Assembly: GCF_006716445.1 (NCBI RefSeq)
Contig: NZ_VFPA01000007.1
Coordinates: 186,001 to 250,000, forward strand
Reading direction: 5' to 3'
Origin: Pseudonocardia kunmingensis
GTDB taxonomy: Bacteria; Actinomycetota; Actinomycetes; Mycobacteriales; Pseudonocardiaceae
DNA length: 64,000 nt
Position numbers and translations under genes: made by a program. This document shows positions 16,287 to 23,700 of this stretch, piece after piece. The notes beneath the pieces are model-generated. The model searched no databases, was not told where the DNA came from, and worked only from the letters and a program-made list of their open reading frames with translations. Within the stretch, counting starts at the first letter, position 1. The number at the start of each line of letters is the position of its first letter.

Positions 16287-16316
16287 CGGTTCTTCTGGCC
16301 CAGTGGCTGTGGGCGT

Positions 16317-16490
16317 CTAGAGATGACGACGCTCCTCTGCGGACACACCTGTGCTGTTATCGGTTCCGAAGCCACCGCGGATGACGACGGCCGGGCGCTG
16401 CTTCCACGCGCGCGCGTACGTCGGGACCACGGACTCCACGTGCAGGCGGGTGCCGCGGCCGGTGGCGACGGAAGTCGTCATCAGGGTCAT
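16317..16490 (-). CDS. whiB7 leader ORF (57 codons), probable attenuation peptide
   Basis: An ATG at 16490 behind a GAAGGGGG stretch opens a 57-codon frame on the reverse strand, starting MTLMTTSVATGRGTRLHV and ending SAEERRHL before TAG. It lies between the predicted whiB7 promoter and the intrinsic terminator. In mycobacteria and Streptomyces, whiB7 genes are known to carry a translated upstream ORF whose interrupted translation prevents terminator formation. The coding strand is inferred from position and start/stop placement; the peptide has no recognisable domain. Confidence 0.75.
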   Translation of the reverse strand: MTLMTTSVATGRGTRLHVESVVPTYARAWKQRPAVVIRGGFGTDNSTGVSAEERRHL

Positions 16491-16554
16491 CGGGGCACCC
16501 CCTTCAGGGTGAGGTCGTGGCAGAGGACGGGCTGTCGAGGTCCGTCGAGGAGCT

Positions 16555-16593
16555 ACGTTAGAGACACCAGGTCAGGCCGCACAACTGATTTAA
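16555..16593 (-). promoter_or_regulatory. Candidate whiB7 promoter with AT-rich WhiB7 box
   Basis: On the reverse strand TTAAAT (16593-16588) lies three bases before TTGTGC (16584-16579), a -35-like hexamer, and TAACGT (16560-16555) stands 18 bases further as a -10-like hexamer. An AT-rich patch directly upstream of the -35 box is the known feature of WhiB7-activated promoters, including autoregulation of whiB7. The transcription start would be about 60 bases before the leader ORF. Confidence 0.65.
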
Positions 16594-16607
16594 CGGAACT
16601 TCTCCGA

Positions 16608-18656
16608 TCAACTACCCGACTCGGCGACGAGACCGAGCACGGCCTCCCCGTACCGGTCGAGCTTGCGCGCGCCGATGCCCGGGATCCGCACGAGCGAGGC
16701 GGTGTCGGCCGGGCGGTGCTCGGCGATCGCGGTGAGCGTGGCGTCGGTGAAGACGACGTATGCCGGTACCTGCTGTTCCTTGGCCTCGTCGGCCCGCCAG
16801 CCGCGCAGCCGGTCGAGCAGCTCGACGTCCACATCGGACGGGCAGTCGCCGCACCGCCGCAGCTTCAGGGCGTCCGTGCCGATCAGCGGCGAGCCGCAGA
16901 CGCGGCAGCGCGGCTTGGACGCGCCGCGCCCGCCGTTCGCTATGCGCGAAGCCGGGTGCTCGTCGGGGATGAGGCCGTAGAGGAACCGGCTGCGCCTGCG
17001 CCGCCGCGGCCCACCGGGCTGGCGCGACAGCGCCCACGACAGCGCGAGCTGCCGCCGGGCCCGGGTGATGCCGACGTAGAGCAGCCTGCGCTCCTCCTCG
17101 ATGGCCTCGTCGTCGCCGTCGGCGTGCTGGATCGGCAGCGTGCCGTCGACCAGCCCGACCAGGAACACGACGTCCCACTCCAGGCCCTTCGCGGCGTGCA
17201 GCGACGCGAGCGTGACGCCCTGCACGGTGGGCGGGTGGGCGGCGTCGGCGCGCGTCTCCAGCTCCGCGGCGAACCGGGGCAGGTCGGCGGCGGGCTCCAC
17301 CGCCACCAGCTCCTCCGCCAGCTCGACGATCGCCAGCAGCGACTCCCACTGCGCCCGCTGCTGCGCTCCCGACGGCGGCTCCGCGGTGAGCCCGACCGGC
17401 CCGAGCACCGCGCGCACGGCGTCGACGAGCGGCGCGTCCACCGGACCGGCGGAACGGATCGCGATCATCGCCCGGCGCACCTCGGCGCGCTGGAAGAACC
17501 GTTCTCCCCCGCGCACCTGGTAGGGCACGCCGACCTCGGTGAGCGCCTGCTCGTACACCTCGGACTGGGCGTTGATGCGGAACAGCACCGCGATCTCGCT
17601 GGCCTGCGTGCCGTCGGCGACCATCCGCGCGATCTTCTTCGCGACGGCGGCGGCCTCGGCCGGCTCGTCGTCGTGCTCGGTGAAGTCGGGGTCCGGCCCC
17701 GGCGGGAGCTGCCCGACCAGCTGCAGCCTGCTGCCGGCCACGCGACCGCGCGCGGCGCCGATCAGGGTGTTGGCCGCGGCCACGACCTGCGGGGTGGAGC
17801 GGTAGTCGCGCTGCAGCCGAACGACGACGGCCTCCGGGAACCGGCGCGGGAACTCCAGCAGGTGGCGCGGACTGGCCCCGGCGAAGGTGTAGATCGTCTG
17901 GTTGGCGTCGCCGACGACGGTGAGGTCGTCGCGCTCGCCGAGCCACGCGTCGAGCACCCGCTGCTGCAGCGGCGTGACGTCCTGGTACTCGTCCACCACG
18001 AAGCAGCGGTAGCGGTCGCGGAACTCCTCGGCCACGCCCGAGTGCTCCTCGAGCGCCGCGGCCGTGTGCAGCAGCAGGTCGTCGAAGTCGAGCATCTCGG
18101 CCCGGTTCTTCAGCGCCTCGTACCCGGCGTAGACCGCCACCACCTGCTCGACCGGGCCCGGGGTCTCGCGGCGCAGCTTCGCGACCGCGGCCGCGTAGCC
18201 GTCCGGGGTGAGCAGGCTGGCCTTCGCCCACTCGATCTCACTGGCGAAGTCGCGCAGCGACGCGGCGTCGGTGCCCGCCTTCGCCCGCGCCGCCGCCTGC
18301 CCCACGAGCCGCAGCTTGCCGTCCAACAGCTGCCACTGCGGGCCCCCGACCACCCGGGGCCAGAAGTACCGCAGCTGGCGCAGCGCGGCCGCGTGGAACG
18401 TGCGCGCCTGCACCCCCGGGACGCCCAGCGCCCGCAGCCGCGTGCGCATCTCGCCGGCCGCGCGCGCGGTGAACGTGACGGCGAGGACCTGGCCCGGCGC
18501 CACGTGCCCGGTGCTCGCCAGGTGCGCGATGCGCCGGGTGATCGTGCGCGTCTTCCCGGTGCCCGCGCCGGCCAGCACGCACACCGGCCCGCGCGGGGCG
18601 GTGACCGCGGCGAGCTGCTCGTCGTCCAGGCCGGCTTCGAGGGTGGGCGCACTCAC
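16608..18656 (-). CDS. uvrD2: ATP-dependent DNA helicase UvrD2 (with HRDC domain)
   Basis: The 682-residue protein is a superfamily 1 helicase with Walker A GAGTGKTRT at about residues 29-37, Walker B VDEYQDVTPLQ and the later motifs QTIYTFAGAS and THAAKGLEWDVV-like SLHAAKGLEWDVVF. A tetracysteine zinc motif (CRVCGSP ... CGDC, about 580-600) links the motor to a C-terminal HRDC domain (ATLTAIAEHRPADTASLV and following, about 630-680). This architecture defines actinobacterial UvrD2, an essential 3'-5' helicase in mycobacteria. I chose GTG 18656, since the longer frame would overlap the divergent mycoredoxin promoter. Confidence 0.95.
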   Translation of the reverse strand: MSAPTLEAGLDDEQLAAVTAPRGPVCVLAGAGTGKTRTITRRIAHLASTGHVAPGQVLAVTFTARAAGEMRTRLRALGVPGVQARTFHAAALRQLRYFWPRVVGGPQWQLLDGKLRLVGQAAARAKAGTDAASLRDFASEIEWAKASLLTPDGYAAAVAKLRRETPGPVEQVVAVYAGYEALKNRAEMLDFDDLLLHTAAALEEHSGVAEEFRDRYRCFVVDEYQDVTPLQQRVLDAWLGERDDLTVVGDANQTIYTFAGASPRHLLEFPRRFPEAVVVRLQRDYRSTPQVVAAANTLIGAARGRVAGSRLQLVGQLPPGPDPDFTEHDDEPAEAAAVAKKIARMVADGTQASEIAVLFRINAQSEVYEQALTEVGVPYQVRGGERFFQRAEVRRAMIAIRSAGPVDAPLVDAVRAVLGPVGLTAEPPSGAQQRAQWESLLAIVELAEELVAVEPAADLPRFAAELETRADAAHPPTVQGVTLASLHAAKGLEWDVVFLVGLVDGTLPIQHADGDDEAIEEERRLLYVGITRARRQLALSWALSRQPGGPRRRRRSRFLYGLIPDEHPASRIANGGRGASKPRCRVCGSPLIGTDALKLRRCGDCPSDVDVELLDRLRGWRADEAKEQQVPAYVVFTDATLTAIAEHRPADTASLVRIPGIGARKLDRYGEAVLGLVAESGS

Positions 18657-18711
18657 CGCCCCATCCTGACACCAGGGGAAGACAGGACCGGCGGCGGTCG
18701 TTGAAGACAGC

Positions 18712-18960
18712 ATGGCTCAGGTGACGATGTACTCCACGACGTGGTGCGGCTACTGCCGCCGGCTCAAGCTGCAGATGGACCAGGCCGGCATCACGTACAC
18801 GGAGGTCGACATCGAGCGCGATCCCGAGGCTGCGGCCTACGTCGAGAACGTGAACGGCGGCAACCAGACCGTGCCCACGGTCCGCTTCGCGGACGGCACG
18901 GCGCTGACGAACCCCCCGTTCGCGGTGGTGGCGGACAAGGTCGCCGAACTGGCGGCGTGA
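18712..18960 (+). CDS. mrx1: Mycoredoxin-1 (glutaredoxin-like)
   Basis: This 82-residue glutaredoxin fold has the CGYC redox motif in STTWCGYCRRLK (Cys12 and Cys15), the cis-Pro segment QTVPTVRFADG and C-terminal NPPFAVVADKVAEL. The length and the WCGYC motif match mycoredoxin-1, which reduces mycothiol mixed disulfides. It is divergent from uvrD2 with only 55 bases between the starts, the same arrangement as in mycobacteria. A family B palindrome begins directly after the stop codon. Confidence 0.92.
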   Translation: MAQVTMYSTTWCGYCRRLKLQMDQAGITYTEVDIERDPEAAAYVENVNGGNQTVPTVRFADGTALTNPPFAVVADKVAELAA

Positions 18961-19027
18961 CGGCACACATCGAGTAGGGACGGCACACAGGCCCCGCGGT
19001 CTGTGCCGTCCCTACTGCCTGTGTGCG
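18961..19027. repeat. Palindromic repeat family B, copy 1
   Basis: AGTAGGGACGGCACA (18973-18987) pairs with TGTGCCGTCCCTACT (19002-19016), and an outer pair GCACACA / TGTGTGC extends the stem. The element lies at the convergent ends of mrx1 and the AbiEi-like gene and contains the stop codon of the latter. The first 24 bases recur exactly at 19993-20016. Confidence 0.85.
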
Positions 19028-19935
19028 GTGGCGCGGAAGCGGGAGTTCAGGCGCGCTGCCACCGGGGGGAAGTTCTGCAGGTCTGCCCAGGTCCAGCGTA
19101 CCATGCCGAGGTCCTCGGCGCGCAGGGCGTCCTCCCGCACCTTCTCCGCGACCAGCACCTCCACCGGGTCCTGGCCCGGCCGCAGCGTGCGTCCGTACTT
19201 GACCAGGCCGTCGAACTCGGCGACGACCCGCCGTTCCGGCCAGGCGAAGTCCACCCGCCCGATGAAGGCGCCGGTCGCGGCGGCGTGGACCTTCCACTGC
19301 AGCACCGGCGGCGCCACACCGGCCGCCGCGAGGGCCACGCGGCTGCGCGATTCGCCCACGCTCTCGCTCAGGCCCTCCGCGAAGGCGATCACTCGGCGCG
19401 CGGCGGGGCTTCCCGGCCACCGGGGCGCGCGCTCGAGCGCCGCGATGAGGTCGGCGCGCTCGACGCGGTCGCGGCGCCTGTGGAACATAGCGGAGTCGGC
19501 CAGCACGACGGCCTGCTCGAACGGCAGCGACCGCGCGAGGTCGGCGACGGTGCGTGCGAGGGACGTGACGCGAAGACCGCCGATCGTGACGACCTCCGCC
19601 GGATCCAGTGCCGCGGTGTGCACGTGGACGAGCACCCCGCAGCGACCCCCGTTGCGCCGAGCCCGCGTGACGTGGACGCGGCCGAGCGGTACGCGCCAGA
19701 TGCTCAGCCCGTGGAGGACTGCGGCGGACACGTGGCTCACGACGGCATCGCCCGCGAGCTGGGCGAGCGCCGCCTCGACCTGCAGCACGTGGCGGGCGAG
19801 GACGTCGTCGGGCACCGCGCCCTCGACGTAGACCCCCCGGCGCAGCGGGGTGAGCCGGCCCTCCCGGACGAGGCGGCGCACCTCGTCGTCGGAGAACCCG
19901 GCGGCGAGCAGCTGCGACCGGCGACTGAGCTCCAC
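19012..19935 (-). CDS. AbiEi antitoxin-like / DUF559-type protein
   Basis: From GTG 19935 the product is 307 residues (VELSRRSQLLAAGFSDDEV...). It has the N-terminal winged-helix of AbiEi-type antitoxins (LVREGRLTPLRRGVYV), a middle domain with VSHVSAAVLHGLSIW, and a C-terminal restriction-endonuclease-like region, ESVGESRSRVAL followed by RVDFAWPERRVVAEFDG, that holds the E...D...ExD pattern of DUF559/Vsr-like folds. A longer frame from GTG 19998 would begin inside palindrome copy 2. No AbiEii toxin is adjacent. Proteins of this design are very common in actinobacteria as solitary genes; their role is unproven. Confidence 0.75.
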   Translation of the reverse strand: MELSRRSQLLAAGFSDDEVRRLVREGRLTPLRRGVYVEGAVPDDVLARHVLQVEAALAQLAGDAVVSHVSAAVLHGLSIWRVPLGRVHVTRARRNGGRCGVLVHVHTAALDPAEVVTIGGLRVTSLARTVADLARSLPFEQAVVLADSAMFHRRRDRVERADLIAALERAPRWPGSPAARRVIAFAEGLSESVGESRSRVALAAAGVAPPVLQWKVHAAATGAFIGRVDFAWPERRVVAEFDGLVKYGRTLRPGQDPVEVLVAEKVREDALRAEDLGMVRWTWADLQNFPPVAARLNSRFRATAHRQ

Positions 19936-19992
19936 GCCGAACAGAATCGCGCGGCAGGCACCGCGGCGGGCCCGAACGAGGAGATAGGGCCA

Positions 19993-20060
19993 CGGCACAC
20001 ATCGAGTAGGGACGGCGCACAGCGCCGGCGGTGTGTGCCGTCCCTACTGGGTGTGTGCCG
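19993..20060. repeat. Palindromic repeat family B, copy 2
   Basis: AGTAGGGACGGCGCAC (20005-20020) pairs with GTGTGCCGTCCCTACT (20033-20048), with the outer pair GGCACACA / TGTGTGCC. It lies between the stop of nudC and the start of the AbiEi-like gene. The copy is in the same orientation as copy 1, 1032 bases away. Confidence 0.85.
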
Positions 20061-20063
20061 TCG

Positions 20064-21017
20064 TCAGAGGGCGGCCCAGCTCTCCAGCATCGATCTCGCG
20101 ATGCTCACCCTCCCCGGGAGCAGGAGCGGGCGTTCTCCCTGCGGGCTCGCGCCCCAGTCGCCCGCCTCCAGCGCCCTCCGCAGCTCGGCGCGGCTCACCC
20201 ACATCGCCTCGGCGATCTCGCCGTCGGCCGGGACGAGCGGGACCTCCGGGTCGGCCACCGCGGAGAAGCCGACCATCAGCGAGCGCGGGAACGGCCACGC
20301 CTGGCTGCCGAGGTAGCGGACGTCGCGGACGTGCGCGCCGACCTCCTCGTGGATCTCCCGCAGCACGCACGCCTCCAGCGACTCCCCCGCCTCCACGAAC
20401 CCGGCGAGCACCGAGTAGCGCCCCTCGGGCCAGGTGGGCTGGCGGGCGAGCAGGACCTGGTCCGCTCCGTCGTGCACGAGGCAGATGATCGCCGGGTCGG
20501 TGCGCGGGTAGTCCTCGTGGCCGTGGGCCTCGCAGACCCGGTGCCAGCCGGCGTTGCCGGGGTGCATCGGCGAGCCGTCACGCCCGCAGAAGCGCGCGGC
20601 GTCGTGCCAGTTCAGCACGGCCACGGCACCGGTGAGCAGCCCGGCGCCCAGCGCGTCGAGGGCAGCACCCGCGGTGCGCAGGTCGGCCCACTCGCCCTGG
20701 TCCTCGCCGGCCTCGCGGCGCACCGCCCAGTACGCGACGCCGTCGGCCTCGCCGAGCAGCACGGCGTCGGGCGGCGGCGCGTGGCCGCTGGTCGGACGGG
20801 TGCGCAGGCGCGCGCTGTCCTCGGCGACGGTGTCCCACGGGCCCTCCGGCGGCCCGCCGGCACCCCAGTCGACGGGCGTGCGGCCCTTGTCGTCGACGAC
20901 GACGAGCCGCGCCGAGGGCCAGTCCCGCAGCTGCCGGTCGGCGTCGAGGCGCAAGGGCTCGTCGCGCAGCACCGCGGAGCGCGACAGCACCGGCGGCGCG
21001 ATCAGCGGGAAGCTCAC
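20064..21017 (-). CDS. nudC: NAD(+) diphosphatase NudC
   Basis: The 317-residue protein has the Nudix box GFVEAGES...REIHEEVG at residues 206-227 and the NudC-specific SQAWPFP (238-244; Ala replaces the usual Pro at position 3). The zinc-ribbon region is altered: Cys144-x2-Asp147 and Cys162-x2-His165 stand where four cysteines are usual. YPRTDPAII follows as expected. NudC hydrolyses NAD(H) and, in some bacteria, removes NAD caps from RNA. GTG at 21017 overlaps the stop of the upstream M16 gene (GTGA). Genomic position next to mrx1 and uvrD2 matches mycobacteria. Confidence 0.92.
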   Translation of the reverse strand: MSFPLIAPPVLSRSAVLRDEPLRLDADRQLRDWPSARLVVVDDKGRTPVDWGAGGPPEGPWDTVAEDSARLRTRPTSGHAPPPDAVLLGEADGVAYWAVRREAGEDQGEWADLRTAGAALDALGAGLLTGAVAVLNWHDAARFCGRDGSPMHPGNAGWHRVCEAHGHEDYPRTDPAIICLVHDGADQVLLARQPTWPEGRYSVLAGFVEAGESLEACVLREIHEEVGAHVRDVRYLGSQAWPFPRSLMVGFSAVADPEVPLVPADGEIAEAMWVSRAELRRALEAGDWGASPQGERPLLLPGRVSIARSMLESWAAL

Positions 21018-22384
21018 GAGTCGCTGATCCCACCCAGCGCCCGCACCCGGGCGCCGATGACGTCCGCGTCCCCGACGACGACCCCGGTGAACGCGGTGGG
21101 CGCGAAGAACTCCAGCGCCGCCTCGGCCACCTGGTCCACGGTGACCGCCTCGAGCCGGCTCGGGTGCGCGCGGAGCCAGTCGATGCCGAGGCCGTCGGCG
21201 GCCAGCGCCGACAGGGTGGACGCGAGGCCGCCCTGGTTGTCCAGCGAGATCAGCAGCGAGCCGACGGCGTAGGCGCGCGCGGCGTCGACCTCGGCGGCCG
21301 TGGGCGGCACCGCCGTGAGCCGGCCGAGCTCGTAGCGGGTCTCGAGCAGGGCGGCGGCGGTGACGTCGCTCGCCACGTCGGTCTCCACGCCCAGGACCGC
21401 GCCGCCGGGCACGAACTCGACGCCGGAGTGGGCGCCGTAGGTGTAGCCCTTGTCCTCGCGGATGTTCTCCATCCAGCGCGAGGAGAAGTAGCCGCCGAAC
21501 ACGAGGTTCGCCAGCTGCAGCGCCGCGTAGCGCGGGTCGTCGCGGGGCAGGGCGGGCGCCGAGAGCCGCAGCTGCGACTGCACCGATCCGGCGCGGTGCA
21601 CCAGCTGCAGGTCGGCGGGGGTGATCGGCGGCGGCGGGGACAGCTCGCGGGCGGGGCCGGCACCGGCCCAGCCGCCGACGGCCTTCTCGACCTCGGCCAG
21701 TGCCACGGCCGGGTCGATGTCGCCGACGAGCGTGAGGATCGAGCCGCCCGGCACCAGGGCGGCGGCCTGCAGTGCCCGCACCTGCTCGGCGCCGACGGCG
21801 GCGACGTCCTCGCCCGTGGGCATCTCGCGGGTGATCGGGTGGTCGCCGAACCGCTTGCGCTGCAGCGCCTCGCGGGCGACCGTGCGCGGCTGCGCGCGGG
21901 CCACGCTGATCCGCTCGACGAGCCGGTCCCGCTCGCGGGCCACCTCGCCGTCGGGGTGCGTGGCCGCGGTGAGCACGTCGGCGAGCACGCCGAGCAGGTC
22001 GGGCAGGCCGTCGGCGAGCCCGGACCCGCCGATCTGCAGCCGCTCGGGGTCGACGCTCACGCCGAGGTCGGCACCGACCGCCGCGAGCTCGTCGTCGATC
22101 CCGACGCGGTCGCGGCCCTCGGTGCCGGTGAGCAGCGTGGACGCCAGCAGCTCCGCGACGGCCGGGTGCTCCGGCGCGTCACCGGCGAACGGCACGCGCA
22201 GCCGCAGCTCCACCATCGGCACGCCGGGCCGGTGGGCCGCGAGCACCCGCAGCCCGTTCGGCAGCGTGCGCTCCTCGACGTCGGGCAGCGGCACGGCGCG
22301 GGTGGCGCCGAGCGGCGGCAGCGGACGGGGACCGGCGTCGGTGCGGCCGATCTCCTCGGCGCTGCGGTGCGTGGTGACGCTCAT
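21014..22384 (-). CDS. M16 family peptidase-like subunit lacking the catalytic motif
   Basis: The 456-residue protein has the M16 fold (ERTLPNGLRVLAAHRPGVPM at the start; NIREDKGYTYGAHSGVEF in the second half), but where HxxEH should be it reads HPAVAELLAST. It therefore lacks the zinc ligands. Inactive M16 subunits pair with an active subunit, as in mitochondrial processing peptidase. The RW...ExxGxxY-like block in the C-terminal half is intact and would contribute the substrate-binding Arg/Tyr pair. It overlaps the active M16 gene by four bases (ATGA), strongly suggesting a heterodimer. Confidence 0.9.
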   Translation of the reverse strand: MSVTTHRSAEEIGRTDAGPRPLPPLGATRAVPLPDVEERTLPNGLRVLAAHRPGVPMVELRLRVPFAGDAPEHPAVAELLASTLLTGTEGRDRVGIDDELAAVGADLGVSVDPERLQIGGSGLADGLPDLLGVLADVLTAATHPDGEVARERDRLVERISVARAQPRTVAREALQRKRFGDHPITREMPTGEDVAAVGAEQVRALQAAALVPGGSILTLVGDIDPAVALAEVEKAVGGWAGAGPARELSPPPPITPADLQLVHRAGSVQSQLRLSAPALPRDDPRYAALQLANLVFGGYFSSRWMENIREDKGYTYGAHSGVEFVPGGAVLGVETDVASDVTAAALLETRYELGRLTAVPPTAAEVDAARAYAVGSLLISLDNQGGLASTLSALAADGLGIDWLRAHPSRLEAVTVDQVAEAALEFFAPTAFTGVVVGDADVIGARVRALGGISDS

Positions 22385-23667
22385 TCGCCTTCGCCCTCCT
22401 TCGGCTCCACCAGCAGCACGCCGCGCCCGCCGGAGCGCAGCGCCGCCGCGGCGGCGCGCACCTGCTCGGGGGTGACGGCGGCGAGCCGGTCGGGCAGTTC
22501 GACACCGATCTCGGCGCGGCCGTAGAGCAGCTCGCGGGCGCCGAGGCCCAGCATGCGGTACATGACGCGGTCGTTCTCCTGGTGCAGCCCCGCGGACCAG
22601 CGCGCCACCTGGCGCGACAGCTCGTCGGCGCTCGGGCCCTCCGCGGCGAGCTTGTCCAGCTCCTCGTCGACGGCGGCGAGCACGCGGTCCGGGTCGACCG
22701 CGCCCGGGTGCACGGCGGTGATCGTGAACGTGTCGGGGTCGCGCGCGTCCAGCGGACCCATCAGCCCTGCGCTCGCCGAGATGTCGGTGACCAGCCCGTC
22801 GGTGTGCACCAGCCGGCGCTGCAGGCGCGCGGCCTCGCCGTCGCCGAGCACCGAGCCGAGCAGGGCGTGGCCGAGGTAGCCGTCGAGGTCCGCGGCCGGG
22901 TCGGGCATCCGGTAGCCGACGGCGAGCGCCGGCAGCGGGGCGTGCGCGTCGGGCACCGCCTCGCGGCGCTCGCCGGTGGGCCGCGGCTCACCGAACGAGG
23001 GCCGCACCGGCGCGGGACGGCTCGGGATGTCGCCGAAGTGCTTCTCGACCAGCCGCAGCGTCTCGTCGACGTCCAGGAAGCCCGCCACCGTGACCTGCGC
23101 GTTGGCCGGGGCGTAGAAGGTGTCGAAGAAGGCGGCGGCGTCGTCGAGCGATGCCTGCTCGAGCTCGGTGAAGTCGCCGTAGCCGTTGTGGGCGTTGGGG
23201 AAGGTGTCGTAGAGGACCGGCGGCAGCAGGATCCAGGGGAACCCGCCGTAGGGCCGGTTGAGGACGTTGAGCCGGATCTCCTCCTTCACCACGTCCACCT
23301 GGTTGCGCAGGTTCTCCTCGGTGAGCTTGGGTGCGCGCAGCCGGTCGGCCTCGAGGAACAGCGCCCGCTCCAGCGCCGCGGCCGGCAGCACCTGGAAGTA
23401 GTCGGTGTAGTCCTGGTGCGTCGAGCCGTTGAAGACGCCACCGGACCCCTGCACGTGGCGGAAGTGCGCCAGCTTCTCCAGGCTCTCGCTGCCCTGGAAC
23501 ATCAGGTGCTCGAACAGGTGCGCGAACCCGGTGCGCCCCTCGGGCTCGGAGCGGAAGCCGACGTCGACGTGCACCGCGACGCCGACGACGGGGGTGGCGG
23601 GATCGGGGACCACGAGGACCCGCAGCCCGTTGGGCAACGTCGTCCGATGCAGTTCTGGGGCAGGCAC
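22381..23667 (-). CDS. M16 family zinc metallopeptidase, catalytic subunit
   Basis: The 428-residue protein has the inverted zinc motif HLFEH (His50, Glu53, His54) in GFAHLFEHLMFQGSESL, and a downstream Glu in VKEEIRLNVLN at about residue 130 as third ligand. The start TTLPNGLRVLVVPDP is typical for pitrilysin-type processing peptidases. It is the first gene of a coupled M16-M16-NudC series (4-base overlaps). Such pairs degrade peptides or process proteins; the substrate is unknown. Start is GTG 23667. Confidence 0.92.
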   Translation of the reverse strand: MPAPELHRTTLPNGLRVLVVPDPATPVVGVAVHVDVGFRSEPEGRTGFAHLFEHLMFQGSESLEKLAHFRHVQGSGGVFNGSTHQDYTDYFQVLPAAALERALFLEADRLRAPKLTEENLRNQVDVVKEEIRLNVLNRPYGGFPWILLPPVLYDTFPNAHNGYGDFTELEQASLDDAAAFFDTFYAPANAQVTVAGFLDVDETLRLVEKHFGDIPSRPAPVRPSFGEPRPTGERREAVPDAHAPLPALAVGYRMPDPAADLDGYLGHALLGSVLGDGEAARLQRRLVHTDGLVTDISASAGLMGPLDARDPDTFTITAVHPGAVDPDRVLAAVDEELDKLAAEGPSADELSRQVARWSAGLHQENDRVMYRMLGLGARELLYGRAEIGVELPDRLAAVTPEQVRAAAAALRSGGRGVLLVEPKEGEGE

Positions 23668-23700
23668 GCCGCCGAATGTATCCCGTGGCGAGCGCCCCGG

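Noticed and set aside
19012..19935. AbiE type IV toxin-antitoxin system
   Set aside because: Only the AbiEi-like domain is present; no nucleotidyltransferase toxin lies next to it, so a functional AbiE pair is not supported here.
18961..20060. Insertion sequence or integron cassette
   Set aside because: There is no transposase, integrase or target-site duplication; only flanking palindromes are visible, so it is reported as a repeat-bounded gene instead.
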